Positions 23,171-30,499 of a stretch of DNA of 38,752 bases are shown piece by piece. This DNA is from Clostridia bacterium (GTDB lineage: Bacteria > Bacillota > Clostridia > Oscillospirales > Acutalibacteraceae), in NCBI GenBank assembly GCA_017402845.1, contig JAFPLH010000099.1:1-38752 (forward strand), read 5' to 3'. A program made the translations under genes and the position numbers. Below the pieces are notes generated by a model, which was not told the DNA's origin, did no database searches, and saw only the letters and a program-made list of their open reading frames with translations. The stretch's first letter is position 1. Each line of letters opens with the position of its first letter.

Positions 23171-23201
23171 TCCCCGACAAATTGTCGGGGAATTTTTTTT
23201 T
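23171..23201 (+). terminator. Terminator of the pilin gene
   Basis: CCCCGAC pairs with GTCGGGG, followed by AATTTTTTTTT, 21 bp after the stop codon. Confidence 0.9.
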
Positions 23202-23214
23202 GGCGGCAATACGC

Positions 23215-24858
23215 TTATCCGAGTTTATCCCAGATTTTTTTGCCGTCTGTTGACAGGTAGAATATCTCCAGTACAACGAGTATAAGAAAATATGCTATAC
23301 ACAAGCCGTATGACATTACGGCTGAAAAATCCGGCAGATAGGCGGCAGGTATAATTGCAAAAACAAAGGGAATAGAGGTAAAGAACATTGCCACAAACAA
23401 TGTTACAATAACGCTCAGGCTTTGCTTTATAACTGTAATTTCCGTTGACCAGTCGAAGCGTGGTATCTTCAGATTTATACAAATACCTAAAAAACCGGAA
23501 AACAGGCACGAGATCATGGGAATGATTATTATAAACGCAACATCAAACGAACTAAGCTCCAGCGTCAATGCACTTGCCAATGAAGTGAAGATCACACCGG
23601 GTAAAGACACAATAGGGGAGAGCAGCGCTTTTCCCCAGAATACCTTCATAGGATCAATAGGAGTCGATTTAAGCAGCCAGATCGTTTTTCCCTCAAGCGA
23701 TATACTCGGTGCTGTAACATCGTTTATGGTGCAGCACAACGCAAGGCTTGAGCCTATCGCAAGCCCCATAAGGCTGCTTGACGCATCAGGAAAAAGAATA
23801 GGCATCCACTCTGTTATAACATCTCCTCGCATTATTATTCCTATCCCTAAGAATATTGACATTATCGTACTAAGACCGGAGTTCATAACATATGCGGGAA
23901 TACTCAGAAAATATCCAAGCTCTTTTTTTATCAGCGCATACTGCAAGCCTGTTTTTTTCATCGGCTTTTCTACGTACTTCTTTTTCTTCATAGCCGTCTT
24001 TTTTGTAACAAGCTTTAAGAACTTTATAGACAAAAACCAGAATACTAACGAAGGCAGCCCAATACAAACAAGTATTATCGGAAGTATACCCCAGAACATA
24101 CCTTCATTTGAAGCAAGCCCATACCAATAAAGCGGTACTATCAGCTCACGCACATTATACGCTATTATTTCTATGTAATTCATCAAGGCTACAACGATAG
24201 GCCCCAGATTAAGTCCCAGCGCCGCAACAACAGCGATCGTTGCAAAACCGAATATTACTGTCATAATATTCTTGTTAGGTATAATCTGCGTAATTTTACC
24301 TACCACAAATCCAAAGATACAGCAAAGACCGGTAGACAGCGAAGGTACGATCATCAAGGTGATTATATAGCATATAAAGGTAATAATTGAGTATCCGAAA
24401 AAAATTCCGTACGCCAGACCAACAGGCAGCAATATGATCGTGCTATATACAAGATTCAGCACATAAAGCGCAAGCATTCTGCTTAAAAGAACATCTGACG
24501 GACGAATAGGCATACTTAACAGCAGCTCATTATCTGTCGATTCAAATAAATACGACTGAGCAGCAAACACCGTACCCACAAGCGAAAAAACAGCCGCAGA
24601 AATAATGCCTAACGGAAAGTACAGCCATAAACAGTTTTTCATAGACATCTGAAAACCCAATGCCGCTGCAAGTCCGAAAGAAAAAGCCATCATAAACAAA
24701 AAAGCAATAATAATAATTGCAACTATAAAAGCTGTTCCCAGACTAAAACCGCTTTTCTTTTTTTCGTGTCCGCGCATAAATGTGAGCAGCGACGAAATTC
24801 CGCCCGTTATTTTTATTTTAACAAGATCGGCTACTGTTTTCATTGAACTGTTACTCAT
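23215..24858 (-). CDS. ABC exporter permease subunit
   Basis: A 547-residue protein with about twelve hydrophobic helices and a short cytoplasmic N terminus. The segment QSYLFESTDNELLLSMPIRPSDVLLSRM is characteristic of large ABC-2-type permeases (PF16949-like, EcsB-like). It pairs with the ATPase gene, whose stop it overlaps by 8 bp (ATGAGTAA), with GGAGG six bases before the start. The substrate is unknown; such pairs often export peptides, lipids or drugs. Confidence 0.85.
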   Translation of the reverse strand: MSNSSMKTVADLVKIKITGGISSLLTFMRGHEKKKSGFSLGTAFIVAIIIIAFLFMMAFSFGLAAALGFQMSMKNCLWLYFPLGIISAAVFSLVGTVFAAQSYLFESTDNELLLSMPIRPSDVLLSRMLALYVLNLVYSTIILLPVGLAYGIFFGYSIITFICYIITLMIVPSLSTGLCCIFGFVVGKITQIIPNKNIMTVIFGFATIAVVAALGLNLGPIVVALMNYIEIIAYNVRELIVPLYWYGLASNEGMFWGILPIILVCIGLPSLVFWFLSIKFLKLVTKKTAMKKKKYVEKPMKKTGLQYALIKKELGYFLSIPAYVMNSGLSTIMSIFLGIGIIMRGDVITEWMPILFPDASSSLMGLAIGSSLALCCTINDVTAPSISLEGKTIWLLKSTPIDPMKVFWGKALLSPIVSLPGVIFTSLASALTLELSSFDVAFIIIIPMISCLFSGFLGICINLKIPRFDWSTEITVIKQSLSVIVTLFVAMFFTSIPFVFAIIPAAYLPDFSAVMSYGLCIAYFLILVVLEIFYLSTDGKKIWDKLG

Positions 24859-25564
24859 CGTTATCCTCCAGCTTCAAGAAAACATCTTCAAGAGACGCCG
24901 TTCCCTTGACCTCGTTTGTCGGACCGCTTATTATAAGCTGACCATCTCTGATAATAGCTATTTTATCGCAAAGCTTTTCGGCAACTTCGAGCACATGAGT
25001 AGAAAAAAATACTGCCGCACCTTGTTTGCAGGCGTCACGCATTTCTTCTTTCATGCGGTGAGATGCAATAGGATCGAGCCCTACAAAGGGTTCGTCGAGC
25101 AAAACAAGCTTCGGTTTATGCATAAACGCAGAAATAAGAGCCAGCTTTTGCTTCATGCCGTGAGAATAACTGCTTATTGGCTGAGCAAGATCTTTAGTAA
25201 TACCGAACATATCTGCAAGCTTTTTTATTTGCTCCTGTCTGTCTGCAACAGTCATCTCGTAAATATCAGCGACAAAGTTCAGATATTTTATACCCGACAT
25301 AAAATCGTACAGATCGGGGTTATCAGGCAAATAAGCCAGTCTGCGTTTACATTCAAGGGGATCTTCTTTTACCGAAATACCGTCAACATATATCTCGCCC
25401 TCGTCAAAATCGAGCAAGCCGCAGCAGCACTTTATGGTTGTTGTTTTTCCTGCGCCGTTATGACCTATAAAGCCGTATATTTCACCGCTTTTTATCTCAA
25501 CGCTCAGATTATCGACCGCTATTTTATCTCCGTATTTTTTAGTAAGGTTTTTAATTACAAGCAC
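24851..25564 (-). CDS. ABC transporter ATP-binding subunit
   Basis: A 237-residue nucleotide-binding protein: Walker A GHNGAGKTTTIK, Q-loop region LPDNPDLY, signature SYSHGMKQKLAL (SHGMKQ replacing the usual SGGQ), Walker B LVLLDEPFVGLDP and H-loop FFSTHVLE. It is of the CcmA/Ecs type that powers ABC-2 exporters. The start is GTG, with AAGGAGAG seven bases upstream. A 23-bp palindrome covers its promoter. Confidence 0.93.
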   Translation of the reverse strand: MLVIKNLTKKYGDKIAVDNLSVEIKSGEIYGFIGHNGAGKTTTIKCCCGLLDFDEGEIYVDGISVKEDPLECKRRLAYLPDNPDLYDFMSGIKYLNFVADIYEMTVADRQEQIKKLADMFGITKDLAQPISSYSHGMKQKLALISAFMHKPKLVLLDEPFVGLDPIASHRMKEEMRDACKQGAAVFFSTHVLEVAEKLCDKIAIIRDGQLIISGPTNEVKGTASLEDVFLKLEDNDE

Positions 25565-25646
25565 TTGTCAACTCTCCTTAAAGAAACCTGCGTTATTATA
25601 AGTTATTACTACAAACATCGTTTTCTTACCATAAAATTTTAGCTTT

Positions 25647-25669
25647 ATTATACCACAGTGTAGTATAAT
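25647..25669 (-). promoter_or_regulatory. 23-bp palindromic operator of the ABC exporter operon
   Basis: Halves ATTATACCACA and TGTAGTATAAT around one central base; only one base pair is mismatched. It covers the -10 box and the whole spacer, so a bound dimer would block RNA polymerase. The form would suit a GntR/YtrA- or TetR-type repressor; none is adjacent in this window. Confidence 0.75.
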
Positions 25670-25675
25670 TGTAAA
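25647..25675 (-). promoter_or_regulatory. Sigma-A promoter of the ABC exporter operon
   Basis: On the minus strand TTTACA, 17 bases, TATAAT, with TGG before the -10 box. The leader to the GTG start is about 75 bases. Confidence 0.78.
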
Positions 25676-25699
25676 GAAAAAGTTCACCTTATTACTACA

Positions 25700-25738
25700 T
25701 AATAAAAATTTCGCCCTCCTGTCATACAGAGGACGAAA
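25700..25738 (-). terminator. Terminator of the ylxM-ffh-rpsP-khpA operon
   Basis: On the minus strand TTTCGTCCTC pairs with GAGGGCGAAA (one G-U pair), then TTTTTATTAT. The stem also has a T-rich run on the plus strand. Confidence 0.82.
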
Positions 25739-25754
25739 AAAATTTTTTATTGTA

Positions 25755-25988
25755 TCAATCTATTTCAACAATAACCTTGCTGTTTGTTCTTACAGCAGCA
25801 GCTCTGGCAACAGTTCTGATAGCCTTTGCTATTCTGCCCTGTTTGCCTATTATTCTACCCATATCTTCTTCGTCTACATGAAGATGATATACAACAGCAC
25901 CTTCTTCGTTAGGCTCATCTGTTGTTACGCTAACAGCCTCGGGTTTTTCTACCAAGCCTTTAGCAATTGTCACAAGCAACTCTTCCAT
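25755..25988 (-). CDS. khpA: KH-domain RNA-binding protein KhpA
   Basis: A 77-residue single KH domain with the GxxG loop at residues 48-51 inside GRIIGKQGRIAKAIR, the YlqC/KhpA family. KhpA usually partners KhpB and influences cell division and RNA in Gram-positive bacteria. The gene follows rpsP as in Bacillus. The start ATG follows AGAGAGG. A hairpin (26018-26047) lies in the 75-bp gap from rpsP but has no T-run. It is followed directly by a terminator, so rimM and trmD, usually next in this order, are not linked here. Confidence 0.93.
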   Translation of the reverse strand: MEELLVTIAKGLVEKPEAVSVTTDEPNEEGAVVYHLHVDEEDMGRIIGKQGRIAKAIRTVARAAAVRTNSKVIVEID

Positions 25989-26017
25989 TTAGGAGTACCT
26001 CTCTTTATTATAATAAT

Positions 26018-26047
26018 GACTGCACACCTTTATATCGGTGTACAGTC
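26018..26047 (-). other. Hairpin between rpsP and khpA
   Basis: GACTG-x-ACAC pairs with GTGT-x-CAGTC around 10 bases, without a T-run. It may set the ratio of rpsP to khpA mRNA by processing or partial termination. Confidence 0.45.
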
Positions 26048-26063
26048 CAAACGGCAAAAATGA

Positions 26064-26303
26064 TCAAAGAACATTTGCCTTTTTAAGCAAAGCCTTAACA
26101 GTGTCTGTCGGCTGTGCGCCGTCAGCGATCCACTTCTTAGCCTTCTCTGCGTCTACCTTGAGCTGAACAGGCTCGGAAACCGGATTGTAGTAACCGATTT
26201 CTTCAATGAAACGTCCATCTCTGGGGTATCTGCTGTCTGCTACAACAATACGATAAAAGGGAGCTTTCTTTGCGCCCATACGACGAAGTCTGATTTTTAC
26301 CAT
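26064..26303 (-). CDS. rpsP: Ribosomal protein S16
   Basis: 79 residues, with the S16 start [20 protein letters not shown], the [20 protein letters not shown] core and a C-terminal [16 protein letters not shown]. It is a 30S assembly protein. The ribosome binding site GGAGGTG is one of the strongest in the window. It lies between ffh and khpA in the same operon. Confidence 0.98.
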   Translation of the reverse strand: MVKIRLRRMGAKKAPFYRIVVADSRYPRDGRFIEEIGYYNPVSEPVQLKVDAEKAKKWIADGAQPTDTVKALLKKANVL

Positions 26304-26371
26304 TTCTTTTCACCTCCATAAACAAGGGTATCTATTTCAACCTGAATTTACAGTGTCGAAAAACTAACTAA

Positions 26372-27754
26372 TTAAAAGCCGCCAAAGCCGCCCATTCCCA
26401 TAGGACTGCCCATACCACCGAACTGACCTCCCAGTCCGGGGAGCTTTTTGTACTTTTTCTTGCCCTTTTTATTTGTAACCTTCTTTATCATTTTCTGCAT
26501 TTCTTCAAGCTGTTTGATAAGTCGGTTTACATCTTCGACCTTCATTCCTGAGCCTTTGGCAATTCTGCGTTTTCTTGAAGGATTGATTACAGAAGGCTTT
26601 GCTCTTTCTTCAGGAGTCATCGAAAGGATAATCGCCTGTATTCTGTCAAGCTGTCTGTCATCTATATCAACGTTTTCAAGCTCTTTTTCCATTCCGGGGA
26701 GTTTTGACAAAATGCCCTTTATCGGTCCCATCTTCTTTATCTGTTCAAACTGTTCGAGAAGATCGTTAAAGTCCATTTTGCTCTTAGTGAGCTTATCAGC
26801 CATTTCCTCGGCTTTTTTTCTGTCAAGCTTCTCCTCAGCCTCCTCAATAAGAGTAAGCATATCACCCATACCAAGTATTCTTGAAGCCATACGATCCGGG
26901 TGAAATATCTCAAGATCGTCAAGCTTTTCACCGGTACCGGCATATTTTATAGGCTTGCCCGTTACAGCTTTAACGCTGAGCGCTGCACCGCCTCTTGTAT
27001 CGCCGTCAAGCTTTGTAAGCACAACGCCCGATATATCAAGCAATTCATTAAATGATTTTGCAACATTAACTGCATCCTGACCTGTCATTGAGTCTACTAC
27101 AAGAAGTATCTCCTGCGGCTCAACTGCCTTTTTAATGCGTTCAAGCTCGCCCATAAGCTGCTGGTCTATATGCAGACGACCTGCTGTATCTAAGATAACT
27201 ATATCGTTGCCGTAATCTTTAGCGTGTTTTATAGCCTGCTGTGCAGTTTTTACAGGATCCTGCGTACCCTTTTCAAACACGGGCACATCTGCCTGCTTTG
27301 CAACTACTTTAAGCTGTTCTATTGCGGCAGGACGATAAATGTCACACGCAGCTACAAGCGGACGATGATTCTGTTTTTTGAGCATTTTGGCAAGCTTGCC
27401 TGTATGAGTTGTTTTACCGGAGCCCTGCAAACCGCACATCATAATAACGCATGGTGGCTGCTTCGGAAAATTCAGGCGCACATCTTCGCCGCCCATAAGC
27501 TCGGTGAGTTCTTCGTTCACGATCTTAATAACCATTTGTGCCGGAGTAAGACTCTCCATTACGTCTGCGCCGACAGCACGCTCGGTTATTTTTGCAGTAA
27601 AGTCTTTTGCAACTTTATAGTTTACATCGGCTTCAAGAAGTGCCATACGAACCTCTCGCATTGCCTCTTTTACATCAGCCTCGGTCAATTTACCTTTATT
27701 TTTCAAGCGTTTAAACGCATTGCTCAGCTTCTCGGAAAGCCCTTCAAAAGCCAA
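26372..27754 (-). CDS. ffh: Signal recognition particle protein Ffh
   Basis: A 460-residue SRP54 GTPase that binds SRP RNA and targets membrane proteins to FtsY. N domain 1-85; G domain with P-loop GLQGSGKTT (108-116), DTAGR, TKLD and GTGEKLDDLE; M domain from about 295, with RIAKGSG and a Gly/Met-rich tail (GMGSPMGMGGFGGF). I start at TTG 27754, because AGAGGTG lies six bases before it and the protein then begins MAFEGLSEKL, the normal Ffh start. The GTG at 27763 is part of that ribosome binding site. Confidence 0.97.
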   Translation of the reverse strand: MAFEGLSEKLSNAFKRLKNKGKLTEADVKEAMREVRMALLEADVNYKVAKDFTAKITERAVGADVMESLTPAQMVIKIVNEELTELMGGEDVRLNFPKQPPCVIMMCGLQGSGKTTHTGKLAKMLKKQNHRPLVAACDIYRPAAIEQLKVVAKQADVPVFEKGTQDPVKTAQQAIKHAKDYGNDIVILDTAGRLHIDQQLMGELERIKKAVEPQEILLVVDSMTGQDAVNVAKSFNELLDISGVVLTKLDGDTRGGAALSVKAVTGKPIKYAGTGEKLDDLEIFHPDRMASRILGMGDMLTLIEEAEEKLDRKKAEEMADKLTKSKMDFNDLLEQFEQIKKMGPIKGILSKLPGMEKELENVDIDDRQLDRIQAIILSMTPEERAKPSVINPSRKRRIAKGSGMKVEDVNRLIKQLEEMQKMIKKVTNKKGKKKYKKLPGLGGQFGGMGSPMGMGGFGGF

Positions 27755-27842
27755 TTGGTCCACCTCTTTTTTTATTTATAATGATATTATAAGACAATCA
27801 TAATATTATTATAAAACTATTATAAGACTATTTATTAGATAC

Positions 27843-28220
27843 TTATTCGACTAATCCTTTTCTAAGCTTTTCAGCAGTATCAATTATAATTTTCGCACAT
27901 TTTACAGTTTCTTCATAACTCATATTATGCAGCTCGTTTTCTGTCTGCATTTTTAAAGCCTGTTCTCTGATGATATCAATATCTTCAAGCATACGTTCAA
28001 ATTTAGACGCAAGACCAAGCTTTTCTTCCATCTGTGCAAGAAGTGTTTCGCTTCTTTTCAGCAGATCTCTCACGCCCTGACGGCTTATTCCGAACTGCTC
28101 GGCAATTTCGCCCAAAGACAGATCATCATTATAATAAAGCTCAACGGCTCTGCTTTGTTTTTCACTCAATATATCGCCGTAGAAATCAAACAAATATGAA
28201 ATTCTGACATTTTTTTCCAC
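27843..28220 (-). CDS. ylxM: YlxM/p13-like helix-turn-helix protein
   Basis: 125 residues. The segment LSEKQSRAVELYYNDDLSLG with EIAEQFGISRQGVRDLLKR is the YlxM family's sigma-region-4-like helix-turn-helix; a coiled-coil C terminus follows. YlxM is encoded next to ffh across Firmicutes and is linked to SRP function. The start is GTG, with GGAGG nine bases upstream. It is the first gene of the operon, behind a consensus promoter, with a strong stem at the mRNA 5' end. Confidence 0.93.
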   Translation of the reverse strand: MEKNVRISYLFDFYGDILSEKQSRAVELYYNDDLSLGEIAEQFGISRQGVRDLLKRSETLLAQMEEKLGLASKFERMLEDIDIIREQALKMQTENELHNMSYEETVKCAKIIIDTAEKLRKGLVE

Positions 28221-28246
28221 TAAAGAAAACCTCCGCAGAACCAGCG

Positions 28247-28269
28247 CTGTAAAGTTTTTTTCTTTACAG
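28247..28269 (-). promoter_or_regulatory. 5'-terminal leader hairpin of the ylxM-ffh operon
   Basis: CTGTAAAG and CTTTACAG form a perfect 8-bp stem around 7 A residues (minus strand) starting at the predicted +1. Without a T-run it is not a terminator. Confidence 0.6.
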
Positions 28270-28273
28270 AGGT

Positions 28274-28302
28274 ATTATACACTACTGCACCCGACTTGTC
28301 AA
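28274..28302 (-). promoter_or_regulatory. Consensus sigma-A promoter of the ylxM-ffh-rpsP-khpA operon
   Basis: On the minus strand TTGACA, 17 bases, TATAAT: full consensus with ideal spacing, the best promoter in the window. Confidence 0.92.
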
Positions 28303-28333
28303 GAAAAAAATATACTTTTTTTCGGTTATTTGA

Positions 28334-28876
28334 TTATTTCACAGATTTTCCCATAGTATAAGCCTGTATAAACGCCGGAGTTGCTCTTATCTCTCCCGGC
28401 ATAGAAACACCCGTACCGTAAATAATACCCATTTCGGAAGAGCCTTCAACGCAGTCGGCATATCCGCGAAAGCACTCGATAGTTCTTTCCTGCGAGTCCC
28501 TCTCGGCGTCGGCGCAAGTAATAATATAATAAAATTCCTTATCCTTTACCTCTGTCCAGCGTGCAATAGTACGGTCAATCAATGTTTTAAGCTGAGCGTC
28601 TATCGAATAGAAATAAACAGGGCTTGACAGCACAATTACATCTGCGTCAATGATCTTTTGAAGTATCTCGCCCATATCGTCCTTTTTAGCGCATACGCCG
28701 CCTGACTCCTGGCAATAATAACATGCGCTGCAATAACCTATTTTTTTCTCGGAAAGACGTATTTTTTCAACAGTGTTTCCCGATTCAAGCGCACCGCGCA
28801 TAAACTCATCGCAAAGCATATCGGAGTTTCCGCCCTTTCGGGGACTGCCTGATAATATTAATACCTTTTTGCTCAT
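28334..28876 (-). CDS. Flavodoxin-family NAD(P)H-dependent reductase (iron-sulfur flavoprotein-like)
   Basis: 180 residues. The FMN-binding start is KKVLILSGSPRKGGNS. Cys49, Cys52, Cys55 and Cys62 (CSACYYCQESGGVC) form the compact Cys cluster of iron-sulfur flavoproteins; SSPVYFYS follows. The family transfers electrons from reduced nicotinamide or ferredoxin through FMN; the substrate is unknown. I use ATG 28876, with AAGGAG ten bases upstream; a longer reading to 28927 would run through the terminator-like hairpin of the leader. The leader's hairpin plus T-run suggests attenuation. Confidence 0.88.
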   Translation of the reverse strand: MSKKVLILSGSPRKGGNSDMLCDEFMRGALESGNTVEKIRLSEKKIGYCSACYYCQESGGVCAKKDDMGEILQKIIDADVIVLSSPVYFYSIDAQLKTLIDRTIARWTEVKDKEFYYIITCADAERDSQERTIECFRGYADCVEGSSEMGIIYGTGVSMPGEIRATPAFIQAYTMGKSVK

Positions 28877-28914
28877 TTTAATATATCTCCTTTTCGCATT
28901 CAAGCAATTTATCT

Positions 28915-28953
28915 TTAAAAAACGCACAAAGACCGCCTGTCGGCTTTGTACGG
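28915..28953 (-). promoter_or_regulatory. Terminator-like hairpin in the reductase leader (possible attenuator)
   Basis: On the minus strand GTACAAAGCCG pairs with CGG-CTTTGTGC (imperfect), then GTTTTTTAAAG. It lies between the predicted promoter (29007-29036) and the start codon at 28876, about 45 bases downstream of the start site. Its sequence is related to the CCGCACAAAGACCGC repeat also found near 31370. Confidence 0.6.
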
Positions 28954-28968
28954 TATTACTTCTCTTTA

Positions 28969-28984
28969 GGGCACCTCTAAAAAC
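28969..28984 (-). repeat. Isolated terminal-inverted-repeat fragment of the element-B family
   Basis: On the minus strand GTTTTTAGAGGTGCCC, matching the right end of element B (GTTTTTAGAGATGCCC) at 15 of 16 bases. No partner end is close by. Confidence 0.55.
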
Positions 28985-29006
28985 AGATGATTAGAGTTAC
29001 CCTTTT

Positions 29007-29036
29007 ATTATACAATAAAATAATTATATATTTCAA
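29007..29036 (-). promoter_or_regulatory. Sigma-A promoter of the flavin reductase gene
   Basis: On the minus strand TTGAAA, 18 bases, TATAAT. It predicts a leader of about 125 bases. Confidence 0.68.
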
Positions 29037-29097
29037 TACTAAACAAATATTTATTTATTGTTTGTATATTTTTGTACTCGATTAATACAAAAGACAA

Positions 29098-29125
29098 TAT
29101 AAAAGAGCTCACCGAACCAAGCTCT
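29098..29125 (-). terminator. Terminator of the phosphatase gene
   Basis: On the minus strand AGAGCT pairs with AGCTCT around 10 bases, then TTTTAT. It begins about 20 bp after the stop codon. Confidence 0.62.
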
Positions 29126-29146
29126 GATTTTACGAATAATTCCTTA

Positions 29147-29845
29147 TCATACAAAAAATTCCTTCATATCATCAAGACGCAGCAAAACCGGTGAATTTCC
29201 GTGACCGCAGCCTGCGTCAATATTTATCCATGTATCAGTTTTAAGAATTTTTCCGTTGTATTCTTCACCGTAGAAATACGTCGGAGTATGCCCGAATACA
29301 GTTATGGTTTCGTCATTATACTTATCGGTGATCTTGGGACGATTCCACAAAAGCTCGTCAGCAGTATAATCTGATAGCTCTTTATCTGCCGAGTAATTAC
29401 CAAGACCGCTGTGCGTCAGAATAAAATTTTTCCCGTCAATATCTAATTCTTCATAAAGCGGCGCTTCTCTCAGATACTCAAGTATATACTTACGCTCAGT
29501 CGGCCGTATGATAGACAATTCCTCAAGAGTGCGGCTTGCGCCGTTAGCTAACCACGTTTCAAGAAGCTTCAGCTTTTTAACAGAAAGTCTTGATATCGAT
29601 TCTTCGCTGATATCATCAAACAAAAAATCACATGAAAGCATCATCGCTTCGTGATTGCCTAAAACCAATTCGACATTAGATTGAAGCATAAGCCACTTGA
29701 GATACTTTATACCGTCTGCGCCCCTGTCTATTACATCTCCAAGCACAAACAAGTAATCGTTATATGAGAATTCTGCTTTGCTCAATAAGCTTTTAAAATT
29801 ATCAATAGGATAACCGTGTAAATCTGAAATAACATAAATCGACAT
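29147..29845 (-). CDS. PrpA/ApaH-type metallophosphoesterase
   Basis: 232 residues with all motifs of the PPP-type calcineurin fold: ISDLHG (Asp8, His10), GDVIDRG (36-42), GNHE (63-66), a later LTHSGLG and GHTPT. It should be a two-metal serine/threonine protein phosphatase or diadenosine tetraphosphatase-like enzyme; the sequence does not settle which. I start at ATG 29845, with AAGGAG eight bases upstream, so that the protein begins directly with MSIYVISDLHG. The predicted promoter lies beyond the 243-bp inverted-repeat element A, so the mRNA would carry that element as a long leader. Confidence 0.88.
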   Translation of the reverse strand: MSIYVISDLHGYPIDNFKSLLSKAEFSYNDYLFVLGDVIDRGADGIKYLKWLMLQSNVELVLGNHEAMMLSCDFLFDDISEESISRLSVKKLKLLETWLANGASRTLEELSIIRPTERKYILEYLREAPLYEELDIDGKNFILTHSGLGNYSADKELSDYTADELLWNRPKITDKYNDETITVFGHTPTYFYGEEYNGKILKTDTWINIDAGCGHGNSPVLLRLDDMKEFFV

Positions 29846-29874
29846 AAAACCCACTCCTTCAAACAGCCTGATAA

Positions 29875-29887
29875 GGCAGCAGCGCAC
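29875..29887 (+). repeat. Degenerate copy of the GGCARYACCGCAC repeat
   Basis: Plus strand GGCAGCAGCGCAC preceded by ATAA, matching the ATAAGGCAGCACCGCAC seen (minus strand) at 31392, with few changes. It lies between element A and the phosphatase start, antisense to the gene. Confidence 0.4.
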
Positions 29888-29911
29888 CATAACTGCAAAT
29901 TTAACCTGCTC

Positions 29912-30154
29912 TTAAGAAAACACTGATTAAATCGAGTGCCCGTATCGCTTAGAATTTTTTCAGGCAAATTGTGCGAAAATCACGCCGGGTGCGGTCTGCC
30001 GGTGGCAGACGTTGCCGTAGGCAACAGCACCGACCGAGCCGGCAGGCGAGACTTTACTGACGTATTTCAAGTGATTTGAGTGCAATTTGACTAAAAAAGG
30101 CAAGCGAGAGGGGTGCTCAGTCCGCAGGACGTGATTTATTCAGTGGTTCCTTAA
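29912..30154. mobile_element. Element A: 243-bp MITE-like inverted-repeat element
   Basis: Its ends (29912-29933 and 30133-30154) are inverted repeats matching at about 19 of 22 positions, of the form TTAAGRAAMCACTGAWTAAATC. A second pairing zone (CAAATTG with AAATCAC) lies inside, and the centre has two perfect small hairpins, GTCTGCC/GGCAGAC and GTTGCC/GGCAAC, so the transcript would fold as a branched cruciform. It shares TACTGACGTATTTCAAG with element B. No ORF or transposase. A promoter abuts its right end, so it would be the 5' leader of the phosphatase mRNA. Confidence 0.65.
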
Positions 30155-30155
30155 C

Positions 30156-30184
30156 ATATTAGCAAAAAATAACGATATTTTCAA
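30156..30184 (-). promoter_or_regulatory. Promoter abutting element A
   Basis: On the minus strand TTGAAA, 17 bases, TAATAT, with TGC before the -10 box. The last base of element A's inverted repeat is one base from the -10 box, so transcription would start inside the element and continue to the phosphatase gene. Confidence 0.62.
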
Positions 30185-30270
30185 GCGAAAAACACAATAT
30201 TTTGCGATATATACAAAAAAATACTGCATATATTCCCATATCATACTGACAAGCCATAGGATATCAGTAT

Positions 30271-30309
30271 CAAAAATCCCCCTCTGCCGGCTTTCGTTGA
30301 CAGAGGGGG
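30271..30309 (-). terminator. Terminator of the element-B transcript
   Basis: On the minus strand CCCCCTCTG pairs perfectly with CAGAGGGGG around 14 bases, followed by ATTTTTGAT. No coding gene ends here; it lies about 20 bp after element B and would end the RNA starting near 30493. Confidence 0.72.
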
Positions 30310-30493
30310 CAAAAACTATAACATATTAGGGCAGTTCTAAAAACCTAATGTCGTTCAGATGTGCCGTAGATTTAGTCGGCAGATTGTACAAGAAATCCGA
30401 GGGAATACTGACGTATTTCAAGGATTTATTGTGCAAGATGACGGCTGAAGATACGGTGCAGATGAGCGGCAAGAGGTTTTTAGAGATGCCCAT
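30272..30493 (-). ncRNA. Candidate noncoding RNA of about 220 bases built from element B
   Basis: It has its own promoter (30500-30528), a predicted start at the edge of element B, the full hairpin-forming element and a perfect terminator stem. No ORF longer than a few codons with a ribosome binding site is present on this strand. The neighbouring gene upstream has its own strong terminator (30604-30645), so read-through is not needed. Its RNA would be one long imperfect hairpin. The existence of the transcript is inference from sequence. Confidence 0.5.
30329..30491. mobile_element. Element B: 163-bp MITE-like long-hairpin element
   Basis: Ends GGGCAGTTCTAAAAACCT and, inverted, GGGCATCTCTAAAAACCT agree at 16 of 18 bases. 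Inner arms (TTGTACAAGAAATCC and the complement of GGATTTATTGTGCAA, 13 of 15) and the tip GGAATAC-TGAC-GTATTTC continue the pairing, so nearly the whole element folds into one hairpin. It encodes no protein. The flanking bases are too AT-rich to show a clear target duplication. A lone end of the same family is at 28969-28984. Confidence 0.72.
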
Positions 30494-30499
30494 ATATTA

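Noticed and set aside
24782..25642. 286-codon plus-strand ORF antisense to the ABC ATPase
   Set aside because: Opposite a well-defined ATPase; composition of a shadow frame (many Phe, Tyr, His, Cys); it also runs through the exporter promoter.
29950..30060. Branched GC-rich core of element A as SRP or RNase P RNA
   Set aside because: None of the conserved cores (for example GGTCAGGTCCGGAAGGAAGC-like SRP sequence) is present; the pairing belongs to the inverted-repeat element.
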